Source: Hormiphora californensis
Lineage: Eukaryota > Ctenophora > Tentaculata > Cydippida > Pleurobrachiidae
Reading direction: 5' to 3'
NCBI GenBank assembly: GCA_020137815.1
Contig: CM035355.1
Span: 2,532,731-2,596,730, forward strand
Length of the DNA stretch: 64,000 nt
Positions 38,717 through 50,700 of this stretch are shown here, in pieces. A model generated the notes under the pieces. The model ran no database searches and was not told where the DNA came from. It saw only the letters and a list, made by a program, of their open reading frames with translations. The position numbers and the translations under genes were made by a program. Position 1 is the stretch's first letter, and each line of letters begins with the position of its first letter.

Positions 38717-40266
38717 ATGATTGGGGTGCCGGCGGATGTAAGTACTGATGAGGCGAAACTAATAGTTCGGAGGCTACAACTGGGAGCCTACTACTCTCTA
38801 GTCAATGCTTTCCGGGCCTCTGGATACCTAACCGACAAGAAGCTGAAGATACTCCGGGAGCTGTCACTCTACTTCCAGTTAGTGTGGGGTTAGGAGGTTG
38901 TTATGGGATGGTGTTTACTCTTTAGACATCATAGAGAGAATGCATCCTAAAACCACCTCCCCCTCCCCGAACAAACCCACCCATGTTTTAGGTTATCTAC
39001 GGAGCGTCACCAAGCGGAGATAAGGCGAGCTGTCAATGACGAGGAACTCTCAGCCCTAGCAGACCTGTGAGTGTGTGTTTCCAGCCAGCCAGGGAGCGGT
39101 GGGCCGTCCTCTGTGTGGCGGTGTCTCGCACAGTTGGAATGTAGTGTAGCGCGCGGTGTTGTTATTGTGATGAAAATACCGTGATCTTCGCGCGGCTATG
39201 CAAGCGAGCGGCGGCAGCGTCCTGTACACAGAATGTACATTTCGTGTATAGTGTCAGGCGGCACAATGTACTTTGATCTTTGTGCAGCACGATTGAAAAC
39301 ATAACATTTTATAATCTCTGCCCCAGGATAACTAAAGACGACTCTTCGTACGAGTGGTTATGTGAGGGGCGGCACGCTGTGCCATCATCCCCTGATGACA
39401 CTTTGTTCCGACTACCAAGAAATGTTAAATTACGAAGTGAAACAACTGTTAAACTGGAGAAACAAAAGGAAAAGAAGATTTGTAGCGTTAAGCCGCCTCC
39501 TGCTGAGATTAATGACCTATCAAAACACACACAGACACCCTGTACAAGTGAAATTAAACAGAGTCTGCCCTCCGATCCATCTCCCACGGTTCAGGTAGAA
39601 AAGTGCTTAACAAATACTAATTAGAAGATTTAAAAACGTAGCTTAAATACAAATAATATCTCTCTGATACGATACAAATTAAAAACTAAATTGTCTCCTC
39701 TCCCTTGCTCTGCCGAAGCATTGAGCTACACTCCCAAGTATCATCACACCATATCTCATCAGATGAACATACTGTCCAACACTCCTGATCTGGTTGACTG
39801 GGGAAGTCTGGAGAAGGCCGTTAAGGAGCCCAACTTGGTCACCTACATCGCCATCGAGGATATAAACCCGGTTACCAATGCTCCTAAACCACCTACAATA
39901 ATCCCCATCAAAGTTGGTACGTGACCAAAACAACACTTGATTTTAGTGTCCCATAACTGATTTGGGGCGAGATGCCCCCCTTCCAATATGTGGACCTCCG
40001 CCTGGTGTGGGTGTAGGGGTTCTGTCCATGTGATGGGGAGAGAAGACTGCTGTGCGGTCTTCTACCGAGTCATACATGAGACCTTTAGTTCGTCTCCGGG
40101 TGAAGGATTGTCCTTCCTAGGGAGGGGGTGGAGTGTTAATGATTAGTTTCTATTTTCATAGGGAGAGCCGAGAGGGTGGAGGGTGTTAGTGGTTATTCCT
40201 TTTTTTATTACTCTCTAAGAGGTTTAAATACCGATCACGTTCTTCTCTCCTATGTATCCAGGCTAA
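38717..40266 (+). CDS. Short ENT-domain (EMSY N-terminal) protein
   Basis: Exons 38717-38877, 38992-39066, 39327-39594, about 39739-39916 and 40262-40266; 228 aa. Residues ~8-80 are an ENT domain: VRRLQLGAYYSLVNAFRASG, LTDKKLKILRELSLYFQLST, ERHQAEIRRAVNDEELSALA. The match to animal EMSY is close. EMSY binds chromatin partners and BRCA2, but vertebrate EMSY is ~1300 aa, whereas this protein stops soon after the domain. The last exon supplies only GC TAA. The exon 4 acceptor after CCCAAG (39738) was chosen because it keeps phase; a stronger-looking site at 39718 does not. Gap to CDC40 is 343 bp. Confidence 0.85.
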
Positions 40267-40311
40267 TCGGGAAGTCCGGAAGTGGGTAACTGAGATACCG
40301 TTAACATTTGG

Positions 40312-43300
40312 TCAAATTTTAGAACTGGTACGTACCGGTAAATCGTAGTTTTCAACATCAGGGGGTACAAAGACGTGTTTACTAAAGTGGCTGACAACCC
40401 CTGATACAATTGCCACCTTCTTTGCCTTGATGCCCATTTTCATTGGATACGTCTTCTGCTCCACCTCCTGAGAGTAAACAGTTGTTTGAATTGGCAACAA
40501 GAGGGAGTTCAATTAACAACTGTTTGGGTCAACAATCAGGAACTTAGATTATGTATACTAGCGCGAGTACCACCGGGTGTAACTGAAGCAGATTCAACTC
40601 ACCTGGGATCTGTGACATGTCCTACAGGAACCGACCGAAACAAGTAAACAACCAATCAGAACTCGTTATTTAGGTCACGTGACTGGTTATCAGCCAATCA
40701 GGGACCAGTATTTCCTGATTCGGTCGGTTCCTGATGTCCTACCTTCTCTAAGATGGACAGGAGTTCCTTTTGCTCCACCGTATCCAGATCATCTACCTCA
40801 CTCTTCTTACTGGATCTCCTCTTGAAGAAGTTAATGACCCGTGCTGAGCCGAGTATCTCACCCATTGCTCTGTTAGTCTTCTCCTGGATGGTCTCATCGG
40901 ACTTGGATATCATCACATCGACCTTCCCGTCCTGTGGGTGAATATCATTGTGGTGTATTCGGCATTTGAGGTGTAGTTGGATAAAGAGTTTTTATCGGTA
41001 TATGTGAGGTGTTTGGTTGGATTAAAATAGCTGGCAATGCTTGGTATGAGGTACATTTTTTGGGAAGATGAGATTATCTGAATAATTCTGGATAGTGGAT
41101 ATATCATGCTGGTGATCATGGGGATCTTGCCCCGCCTCTTAAGAGGTGGGGTGTGGGGGTTTTATTTCAAGTCGGCCCATCAGAGTCTCATTTTATAATC
41201 ATCAAGTATAAAATATTGTCATTAATTAAATCCTAATTTCTATCTAAAAGTTCCAATACATAAAGTCCCATGTTACATCTCCTCTTCCTTACAATTATTG
41301 TAAGGCAGCACTTTCTGGGGACACCCATTATCAATCACATCCTTCCTCCAGTCACACTCCTCCGGACACGTCTCCTCATTGCTCCACTCCACAATAGGAT
41401 CAGCTAGTTTCTCCAGAGCACATCCCAACGTGTTAGCACGCTCCAAGGCACATCTCTGCCTCGGTGTGGCGTCCCCTCCTTCGCAATACAACTCCCTGCA
41501 CGCCAGGGTGGGTCCATCACCACACCTCTTGGAGTTGTACACCCCGCACCCAACATAACTCTCCCCACACTCCTCCAACTCGCCCTCCTCCTCGATCTGG
41601 CAACCTGCCCGCACACCCACCTGCCAGTTAGACTTCCTCCACCCACCAGAGTTCCAGTCCCAACACAGTCCAATCTCTCCTGGTAACTGTACCACTTCCT
41701 TCTCCTCAACAGCTGGTAGTAGTCTGATGTGTCCTGTCATTATACCATCATACCACGCCTCAAATCTTCCCTCACACACGGCACGGAGGTAGTTGCTCTC
41801 GAATGACACCACGCATCTCCCATCAGCCACCTCCACAGCCTCTTCACCCTCTGTAATGGGCAGTTTGGAACCCCCTACTGCTACGATCCACCCCCTCTGG
41901 AACTCAAAGATATATCTTCCTACATACATAGTGATAGCAGAGAGGGAGAGGTCCCCATCTATTCGGGTATCAAATGTACCGTAGATAAACCAATTGACAT
42001 CACCCATCACACTAGCCGCAAGGACATGTGTACAGTCCAAATCGAACTTGCCCGCGTTTCCATGGAAACCCTGAAGCACTCCGCTGGGGAGGACGTTACA
42101 AGTGTGGTGACTGAGAGTCTCCAAATTGTCGGGTGTAGGTGGTTCAGATGTCCCCGTAACGGGGGCAGGGGTCTCCGGACTTGGGGTAGGAGGAGCTGGA
42201 CTTGGGGTAGGAGGATCTGGGGTAGGAGGATCTTCGATCTTAATCTCGTAGGAGTTCAGGTAGGTGTTCTTGCATTGCGTTACCATGACATCCACAAACA
42301 CATGGTCTGACACGGTGTAGTTTAGTATGACGTCATTACCAAGGGGTGTTGCTCCTCCACCTAGTCCATATGACACCGACCACTGAACTTTAGCACGTGG
42401 GAGTCCAGATTTAATAATACCAGATGACAGGGATACCATCTCTCCCACCGCCTCTGCCGTGACCACCTGGACCTCCTGAACCTCTCTAACCACCGCTGGT
42501 GTGGACGGTGCACATGAGTTAATTGGGTCAACCACATCCCCATCCACCTCCCTTTCTATCCCATCATTACATGTCTGCTCCTTCATCATACACTCGTTAA
42601 AGAAGAACTCACACGTGTCACTACACACGTACTCAGCAGGATCGGGCCTGTACACACAGTCCCAATCACAGGTACATGTGTCAGTCAAACCATCCTCGCT
42701 CACCTCACACCTTTCCCATTTTCCACATCTCCCCTCGTAACACGGCGGTTTCTTGCACTCTACCGTGCCTGTTTCATAATCAGGGTGACACTCCAAACCA
42801 TCACACTCCCCCTCACACAGATCCCCAATGATCAGTTCCAGTTTGGCAATGGAGTAGGCCCCATGACCATGTCCCTCATGCTCACCACTGTGGTGCATGA
42901 TACAGTAGTAAAACCCATCGTGAACGCCCTTTTTGACGTTAAACAGTTCCTTCCTGATCGTTAGGCTCTCCTCCTTTGACCGAGTATCCTCAATCGCGAG
43001 GGTGATGGCAGTTTCGTTGGGTGTAAGAGGTGGTGAGACGAACTCTCCTGAAAGAGAATTATAAATTGTTATCGACTTCTTCGGACCCTTTCTCACTCTT
43101 ATCTTGCAAAAAGAGTATTCTATTTTTGAAAGAATTATTATATGGAAAGAAATGAAGAAACCAGAGCAAAATATTCTAGTTACCTTTATATCCAAAAGAG
43201 GTCCGGCAGTCAATATTAACGTTATCTCCCTCCTTTGCCCATATTTTTTCCTTCATTGAAATAGCTCCACTCCTTCTCTCTTCACTATGATCCTCCTCAT

Positions 43301-45090
43301 GTCCCTCTTCCTCCTCTACATGTCCCTCTTCCTCCTCCTCATGTCCATCCTCCTCCTCATGTCCATCCTCCTCCTCTGCATGTCCTTCTTCTTCTTCTTC
43401 AACTTCATCAACAACTTCCTCCTCCTTCTCAACAGCTTCATCACTAACTACCTCCTCCTCCTTCTCACTAGCTTCATCACTAACTACCTCCTCCTCCTTC
43501 TCAACAGCTTCATCGATTGTTATCTCCTCCGAATTCTCGAAATCCGGCCGCAGGATCACTCTTTCCTCCTCAGTTTTAACAATGAACACATCGGTACTAA
43601 TTCCAATACTACCACCTTTGGGAGATGCTGGGGAGGTGGGTGCTGAGGTTGGGATGAATACCGGGGTAGTTGGTAAATCCTGGGCTGATGCGGTGAGGAG
43701 GAGGAGGAGAACGCAGGGGAGCGTTGCAAAGAGAGTCATTGTATTTGGGAAATGAGAGAGATCTCTCATTTCTCGAGAGAGAGCTAGGGAGAGTTATCGT
43801 ATGGCACGGATGGCTAACTAACAATATATGTTTCAAACTCGATTTGTAACCTAGTTTGGACCCTTTGAACTACCTTCAGAGCGCAAAATTACAGAGCCCT
43901 GCGGAGCGAGAAAACAAATCATTGAAACAGTTGGCTGGTGATAATATTTTCTTTCAGTGGACAACGCCACCCGGGTCATTAGAGTGATCATTTGTGAGGT
44001 GAATGGGAACACTTCTAGATAATTTTCACTAGATGATCTCTCTCTCTCTCTCTCTCTAGATGATCTCTCAAAATGTTAACGCCACCTACCGCAACCGGCA
44101 CGTTTCTCTTGAGTCGTCCCTGGGTCATCATTCTCATGAGGATATTACCACCTTTAGCCACATTCTCCTTTTCCACCTCTTCCTCTTCCTCCGCTTGTAG
44201 TGCTGCCTCCAACGCTTCTGCATCTCTGAAATAACAACTGTATAGATGCTTTTCAAACAACGTCTTGCAAAATTTTAAAGGAGCGAACTGATTATTCAGA
44301 AGAGATCTGAGCAAGAATTAACTAGGGAAGAAAATCAAAAAAGTGAAATGGAGATCTAAAGTTTTATAATCAGATGATTACCTTCTTTCAGCCTCCTCTG
44401 CTTCTTTCTTTTCCCGTTCATCAGCTATCCTAACTGCCTCCCTTAACTGTGCCATCAGGTCATTCAAAGAGCCCTGTTTCATAAGGGATCTATCGAATAT
44501 CCTTGTTACTGGATCTTTGAGCTTCTTTTCTGAAAAAAAGCAATGGTTTGATTTTAAATGGTTTGATGATGGTGATTTTAATGGTTTGATGAAAATTAAA
44601 AATGTTTCACAATTTGGACACACTAACCCGGTGCCGTTGAGGGTCGGGTGGATCGTTTTCTATGTCCATGATGTTCCTTCCAGCGTGCCTCCAACTTTCT
44701 TCCTAACTGAGAATCCTTGGAATCTTCAGTTGTGGGAACAATCGACTGAGCCAGCTCCAAAATAGCACCTGGGGGGAACCTCTGTGATAACAACTGGGTG
44801 TAGAAGGATCTTTATTTTATTGGTGATGTCACCTTCAGATGGATGTACAGTTGGACTCCGATTTACCGTGCTAAACACTTTCCCTGAGAATCCTGGTAAA
44901 TCGGGGTCCGACTGTATATTCCGTCAACTCACTGCGTCGTGCGAGATCAAATCCAACACCACGAGGTCCAGGACCGGGTAAGAACTGAATGGTTTCTGGT
45001 ACGTAGGCAGTATGACCACCAATATTCCGGTCCCCGATCCCTTGCCAGGCCATTTTCTGCTGCGCCACCTTCCATTTCTTCATATCCCGT
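40312..45090 (-). CDS. Unrecognised Glu/Lys-rich coiled-coil protein (host of a nested gene)
   Basis: Six exons with fully matching phases: 44933-45090, 44628-44768, 44382-44529, 44090-44225, 40743-40931 and 40312-40467. Together they give 308 residues; the 5' end is missing. Readable parts: MAWQGIGDRNIGGHTAYVPE, FLPGPGPRGVGFDLARR, AILELAQSIVPTTEDSKDSQ, RIFDRSLMKQGSLNDLMAQL, a helical ADEREKKEAEEAERRDAEAL segment, ILGSARVINFFKRRSSKKSE, and the C-terminus VSHFSKHVFVPPDVENYDLP then VRTSSKI. The lengths are typical of an intracellular, possibly nuclear, protein. I do not recognise the family. The 3.16 kb intron 40932-44089 contains the whole gene 41273-43739. Acceptor 44769 is chosen over the upstream AG because it keeps the reading frame. 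Confidence 0.75.
40625..40732. mobile_element. Short inverted-repeat element in an intron
   Basis: Ends AGGAACCGACCGAA and its reverse complement, bounded by ATGTCCTA direct repeats (left just before 40625, right after 40732). About 108 bp, hAT-like by the 8-bp duplication. Confidence 0.7.
41273..43739 (-). CDS. Secreted Ig/VWD-domain matrix-type protein, nested in an intron
   Basis: Two exons, 43184-43739 and 41273-43047, 776 aa. Signal peptide MTLFATLPCVLLLLLTASAQ. Residues ~65-160 are an acidic repeat (EKEEEVVSDEA units, then HEEE/GHEEE units). An Ig-like domain follows, split by the intron (NVNIDCRTSFGYKG ... GVHDGFYYCIMHHSGEH), with a His-rich loop. Next is a Cys-rich follistatin/Kazal-like stretch (CYEGRCGKWERCEVSEDG, CTCDWDC). 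A Thr/Pro repeat (PPTPSPAPPTPSPETPAP) leads into a VWD-like domain (CNVLPSGVLQGFHGNAGKFD ... FIYGTFDTRIDGDLSL) and a C8-like Cys-rich C-terminus. No transmembrane helix or GPI signal is evident. The composition suggests an extracellular, calcium- or mineral-binding matrix protein (inference). An alternative in-frame Met starts ten codons upstream (43769). Confidence 0.85.
44842..44921. mobile_element. Pogo/Tc1-like short inverted repeat
   Basis: TACAGTTGGACTCCGATTTA at the left pairs with TAAATCGGGGTCCGACTGTA at the right. About 80 bp. Related ends are seen at 45130-45180 and 55437-55515. Confidence 0.75.
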
Positions 45091-46645
45091 CTGAAAATAA
45101 GGGGCTGTTATAATCCATGTTTCATCTCTTGTATGTATTGTAATTCGGGGTCCGACTCTACTCGAATTACGATAAGTAAACTTATCCCCGACACGGGGAA
45201 CTGTTGTTGTAGTAGTATCGAATAATAAATAGTCGTCAAGTAATATATAAGACACAAGTCGTGCTAACATAGTATTGTCAAGTCCATCTAGTAATTCCTG
45301 ACTGCTGGGGGATGTTGTCTTCAGACTTGATGGTGATGATATGAAAGAGGACACCGCTTCCTCCACTATGGTGTCATGATAGGCAGAACGACCAAGGACC
45401 ATGGTTTGAGTTGTTCTAACCCTCCTTTACATTTGTCGCGGAGAACAAGGCAAGGTTTCAGCGATTATTGTAATCGATGGAGTTTCAAAACCGATGCAAC
45501 AGACAGCGGTCCTCGTAGAAAAGAAGAGGGGGATGGTTATGGCATTGACTTACACTCCTTGGACGGGAAAAAAGTGGAGGTAAGGAGGTAGCTGGTATTA
45601 AAATTCATTACATTTAAGGGGTTTTCAAAAAAGTTTGAATAGTTTAGAGTAGGGGGAAAGGGGAGGGCAGGGGCGGTGTATTTACTCTTTACAGTTATTC
45701 TCTCGCGTCCCTCTCAGATCCAAGAGATTCCTCTTTGGGTCCCATCCCCCCCTTTTTTTTCGCAGTTAAGCGTTTGTCCCCCGACCCTCGGAAAACGCCC
45801 CTAGTCTACGGTCTTCTGTCGGGATTCCCTTTTTTGATACTAACCAAGATCGCATGCTGCCTTCTTCTCTCATTCTCTCCCCTCTTCATCGTCTCTTTTC
45901 TCCTCTCTTCTCCATTCTCCTCTCTCTCTCTCTCTTCTCTCTCCTCTCTCCTCTTCTCGCTTTCTCTCTCTCCTCCCTCTCTCGTCCTCCCTAGGCTCTT
46001 CTCTCTCGTTTCCTTCCTCCTCCTCGCCTCCCTCTCACCCTCTTGACTATGATCCCCTCGAAGGCCTGGGTTACTCCCTTCCTTCCTTGTCTTCCCACCT
46101 CGGCCCATCCATCTTTTCCTTCTCTTCTTTCTTCACCTTCTCCTCTTCCCCTCTCTCTTTTTGTCGTTCAATTTTTCTCTCTTACATCTCTTTCTCTCAC
46201 CTCTTTGGGGGTTTGGGGGGTATCCTAACTCTTTTTCCCCTTAATTTTTTTGTCAAAAAATTTAATTTTTCCCTTCCCCACTTTCCCTCCACCTTCCATT
46301 AAAATTGTTCTTAAACGTAGTTTTAATTTCCAAAATTTTTCCTTTTCCGTCTCTCCTCTCCCTTAATCCTCGGGAAAACCCTTTTTCCCCCCCCTCCTCC
46401 CTCCCCCTTTCTTTCTCTCTTTAATCCCCCCTCTTCCCCCTCCCCTTTTGGGGGGGTTTTTTTTTTTTTCCCCCTTTTGCTCTTTTCTTTTTTCCCCTTG
46501 AGAGAAAGAGGAGAAGCAGCGCTGATATACTGATTGAAAGAGATAGCGGGAAAAGCATAGCGAGATCAGGAAGAGCGAAGTATGATCTCTCTCTCTTGCT
46601 CTCTCCTCCTCTCCTCTTCTCTCCTCTCTATCTCTTCTCCCCTTT

Positions 46646-46681
<36 letters not shown>

Positions 46682-46721
46682 TCACTCCCATCCCTCTCCT
46701 TCACTCCCATCCCTCCTTCAG
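45091..46721. other. Uncertain divergent promoter region
   Basis: Both flanking genes should begin here, the coiled-coil gene leftward and the bromodomain gene rightward. An open frame 45376-45585 (+), ending DGYGIDLHSLDGKKVE at a good donor, and one on the minus strand from 45402 overlap. Neither matches the phase of the adjacent firm exon, so first exons remain unresolved. 45860-46720 is C/T-rich low-complexity sequence. Confidence 0.5.
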
Positions 46722-47688
46722 ACCCGGTGTTTGCTGAGATGATATTGGAGCAAGCCCATGGCGTAAAGGACCGTGCGGGATACATTCCCCTACCTCTTGA
46801 CCTGTCTGTCCAGGACCGGATCGAGAGGCGAGTGAAGCAGAAACAGAAGAGGATGCCTAGTGCTACTGCTGATGGTAAATGTCACGATCCTCTGACCTCT
46901 CTGCAATTCATTTTTTTAGTCAGTCATGTTTCAATGTTTTAATCTGTCTTTCACAATCTACTTTGCGTAGCTCACACTGCTCTGTGTGAGGGTTCGGATG
47001 AGCAAGATATGCCCTTCAACTCAGTTTTTAGTCATTAATGGTTTTTTGTCTACAAACAATTTCAATTACCTTGGTTCAACTCGTTAGAAGCTACTACAAG
47101 AAACACATCACAACATAATGATATGATAACGAATTGTCATAAAACATGTGAGAGAGTTAGTATAGTTGTCACTCTATCTCTCAATCTTTTTCCGTCTCTC
47201 ACTCTCGACAACTTTAATAGCTTTCTACATGCGAGCGAGAACACGTTTTTAGCTCCCTCTGCTCCTCCACTCTCTCCAATGCGGTTACTACTGATACAGT
47301 CTACTGTTAACTCCTGCAGCTACTCACAGAGCGATCATGAGAGAGATGGAGAGAGAAGAAAAGAAGGATAGAGAGATAGGATTAGTGTGGTTTCTCTAGA
47401 TCTCTCTCTTCCGACCTCAATTATTCTTTACATTCTACATGTTTAACCACACGCTACTTACGATAGGAGAACGGGGTTAACCATGCTGGTGTCTCGATCA
47501 CGCACAAATATATTGGATAGTTGTTTTGATGAAGGAGTAACGAAGCAGTTGAAACAATATCAGAACTAGAACAACTTCCAGTTTCCTCTTACTCCACCCT
47601 GTGTGTCTTATCTGTTTAACAGTTATCCTGTGATGATAAATGATTGCAGGTAACAAGCACATGTGGCCTGCCCCTCTCTCTCTCTCTC

Positions 47689-47775
<87 letters not shown>

Positions 47776-50700
47776 AGAAAAAACTGTGCGGCGTCACGGT
47801 CGAATAATAGTCACGTGATATATTGGGAACATGCTGTAACTGTCACACTGGATCAATTCTTATTTGATAGCCAACTTGGTGGCATTGGCATTACATCACT
47901 GGAGTTAACTCAAACATCAATTAATCGAGAGGGGAATCAACAAATTCATACATTTCAATATTCCAAACAAGTTTAAATCTAGTTTTTATTTTATCGAAAA
48001 GATCATTCCAACCTGATATCTATAGGTGGCCAGGCGAAGAAGCGCAAGAAGAAGGTGATAGCAGGTACCCCATACCCTCCGGATCCGACTGGCAGGGGTA
48101 GTGGACCACTATTGACCACCCCGGAGCCCCCTCCTGGGGACCACAAGAAGGATATCTTGGTGTCCGTGGGTTCCTCACCTCCAGTCCTCACCAAGGCACC
48201 CAATGTACCACCCAGCTATGAAATGGTGAGGGAACGTTGTTTGTCATTAGTCATTACACCTTCCTCCCACCTCCGGCGAGCCAGAGGTTCTGTTATAAAA
48301 TTTTCAAGAACATTGAATGAATTCCCCCCATTCTTCCCCACAACAGGGTTACTCAGGAGGATCAGTACCGCAAACAACTGCTGGAATACCACCCGTCCTG
48401 CAACGAATGCCAGTAATGTCACCTGCCAAGAATAATCCCTATCCTGTCCTCCTCTCCCCCTCTAAATCATCTCAGGTATACTTATAGCGACTACACACTG
48501 TGTAGTACACAGCCCGTGTTACTGTTTCTCTAGTCAAGTGGTTGAAACTGATAGGTGTTAATTTTCTTGTCTCCCGAAAGACCGGCTTCTCCTTACTGGT
48601 CCGAAGGCTGCACTGTGTAGCGTGCTCGAAGAAACAGTCATGTTGTATGACAAAAGTCCTCCTGATCAGATCATTTCAACACCCCCCCCCCCTCCTCAGG
48701 CACGACAGAGAAGCAGTGAGGAACAGCAACAGCAACATCACCAGCAGCAACAACTACACTGGCCACCCCACTCCTCCTCCTCTTCTTGGCAGGACCATCA
48801 CCACCACCATCACAAGAGTGGTGAGGACCAGAAACAGGCAGAACCTGATCCTACCATTGGGTATCTTAGTACCTTCCTAAACAAGCCTCAACCGGTGAGT
48901 TGGTTGTTGTACCACTGTCTTTGCGTGACCTATGATTTTGAGTGATGAGTGGGTTCCATTCAAATGCTCATAACTCATCGAAAAATTGGTCAAAACGGCT
49001 CAACCAAAAACAGTGTTGTAGAGAATTGTCAGGCGAACATTTGGGTACAAGATTGATGTTCCAAGTCTTACCAACCGTCAGATATATCGTCTTAAAGTCA
49101 AAAATACGTGTTCATGAAATCCGACCGGGGTTCACGTTTTGAAAAATTCACAAATGCAAAGTTGCTCGGATCACATTGCATCCCTCATAAGAGTTGTAGG
49201 AAATTGTCTGGCGGTCATTTTGGTACCCGAGTTTTTGTCCTAGCTCAATGTTTAGAGTGTCTTATGACTGTCAGAACTGGAATTTTCACAAAAGTGCTCT
49301 CAGGTATCGCATTACATTTTGCCCTGTTATGAAGCTCATTGCTGCTTGAATAACATCTTAGTGCATGATAGGGTTGAGATAGACCACTTGCGTATCCTAC
49401 ACATTAACAGGGGCCTTGTCAAATCGTCATAACAACCCTGTCAAGTGTCTAGATGAAATTGAGACGATATGTGCTGATTATCATGGGATTACACACGACA
49501 CCGAGCCACCTAATTAGGCGTTGTGAGCCGATACCAACTAAGACTCAGCGTAGACAAATCCTTATGTTCCTACAGTCATAACGCAACTAAAACGTAGAGC
49601 TATGGATAAAATCATGGTATCAAAATGAACCTTAGACGATTCCAATGAAGCCCTTATAAATTTCAAACCATTTTACCCATTTGTTGATGACACGTGATCC
49701 CCTCAAAAATGTTGGTTGAATTTCGTCTTTAGACAGTCATAAGACAGTCTAAACATTAAGCTAGGACAAAAACCCGGGTACCAAAGTGACCGCCAGACAG
49801 TTTCCTACAACTCTTATGAGGGATGCAATGTGATCCGAGCAACTTTGCATATGTGAATTTTTCAAAACGTGAACCCCGGTCGGATTTCATGAACACGTAT
49901 TTTTGACTTTAAGACGATATATCTGACGGTTGGTAAAACTTGGAACATCAATCTTGTACCCAAATGTTCGCCTGACAATTCTCTACAACACTGTTTTTGG
50001 TTGAGCCGTTTTGACCAATTTTTCGATGAGTTATGAGCATTTGAATGGAACCCACTCATCACCCAAAATCACAGGTCACGCAAAGACAGTGGGACACCCT
50101 GTAGTACCAATCCAAAAGGACAGGAGCATAATTACCGTCTGTAGTGTGAAAATGTTAGAGCCAAGCTACCCGGTCTCAGTTTCTACCCCCTGTCCTTTTT
50201 ACCGTTACACTTTATGATCCCAATCCCTCAGAAAAGGAACGTATGTTGAGGGACAGTTTAACCTAACTATATTTCCAGGGAAAAGGACCGGGTAAGAGTA
50301 TGGGTGGACCTAAGGGCCCTGGAAAGGGCCGCAGTAAGATGTCGGATGATGGTAACAGGGTAGAGGTGACCAAGAATGTCAAGATTGAATCCATTCCAAC
50401 ACCAACAAGGTAAATCACTGCTTTTCATCTTCAGTTACGTGTTCTTTATCTAGTTGTTTTCTTCAGTCTTCCCTCACACATATTGATATTGCCCTATACT
50501 AGTTCAGTCTTCTAACATTCCTTCCTTCATTCCTTCAGTATTCTCACACATTCTCCCCTCCTATTTCAGTGACCAACACAAGGAAGGAGGATCCGGTAAA
50601 CCGACCATCCAGATCCTCACCCAGCCACCTCCCCCCTCCAAACGGCACCCTCCCTCCTCCTCCTCGGACCCTCTTCAACAACTCCCGGCACCCCACATAA

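Noticed and set aside
44760-44780. Frame offset between exons of the minus-strand coiled-coil gene at a CCCCCC run
   Set aside because: Using the acceptor CCCCCCAG/GTGC instead of the upstream AG restores phase; all six exons then sum to whole codons.
45806-46785. Arg/Glu-rich and Leu/Ser-rich ORFs
   Set aside because: C/T low-complexity DNA; no splice-consistent coding segment apart from the exon at 46722.
48942-50062. Identical 66-aa ORFs on opposite strands
   Set aside because: They are the two arms of a foldback element, not duplicated genes.
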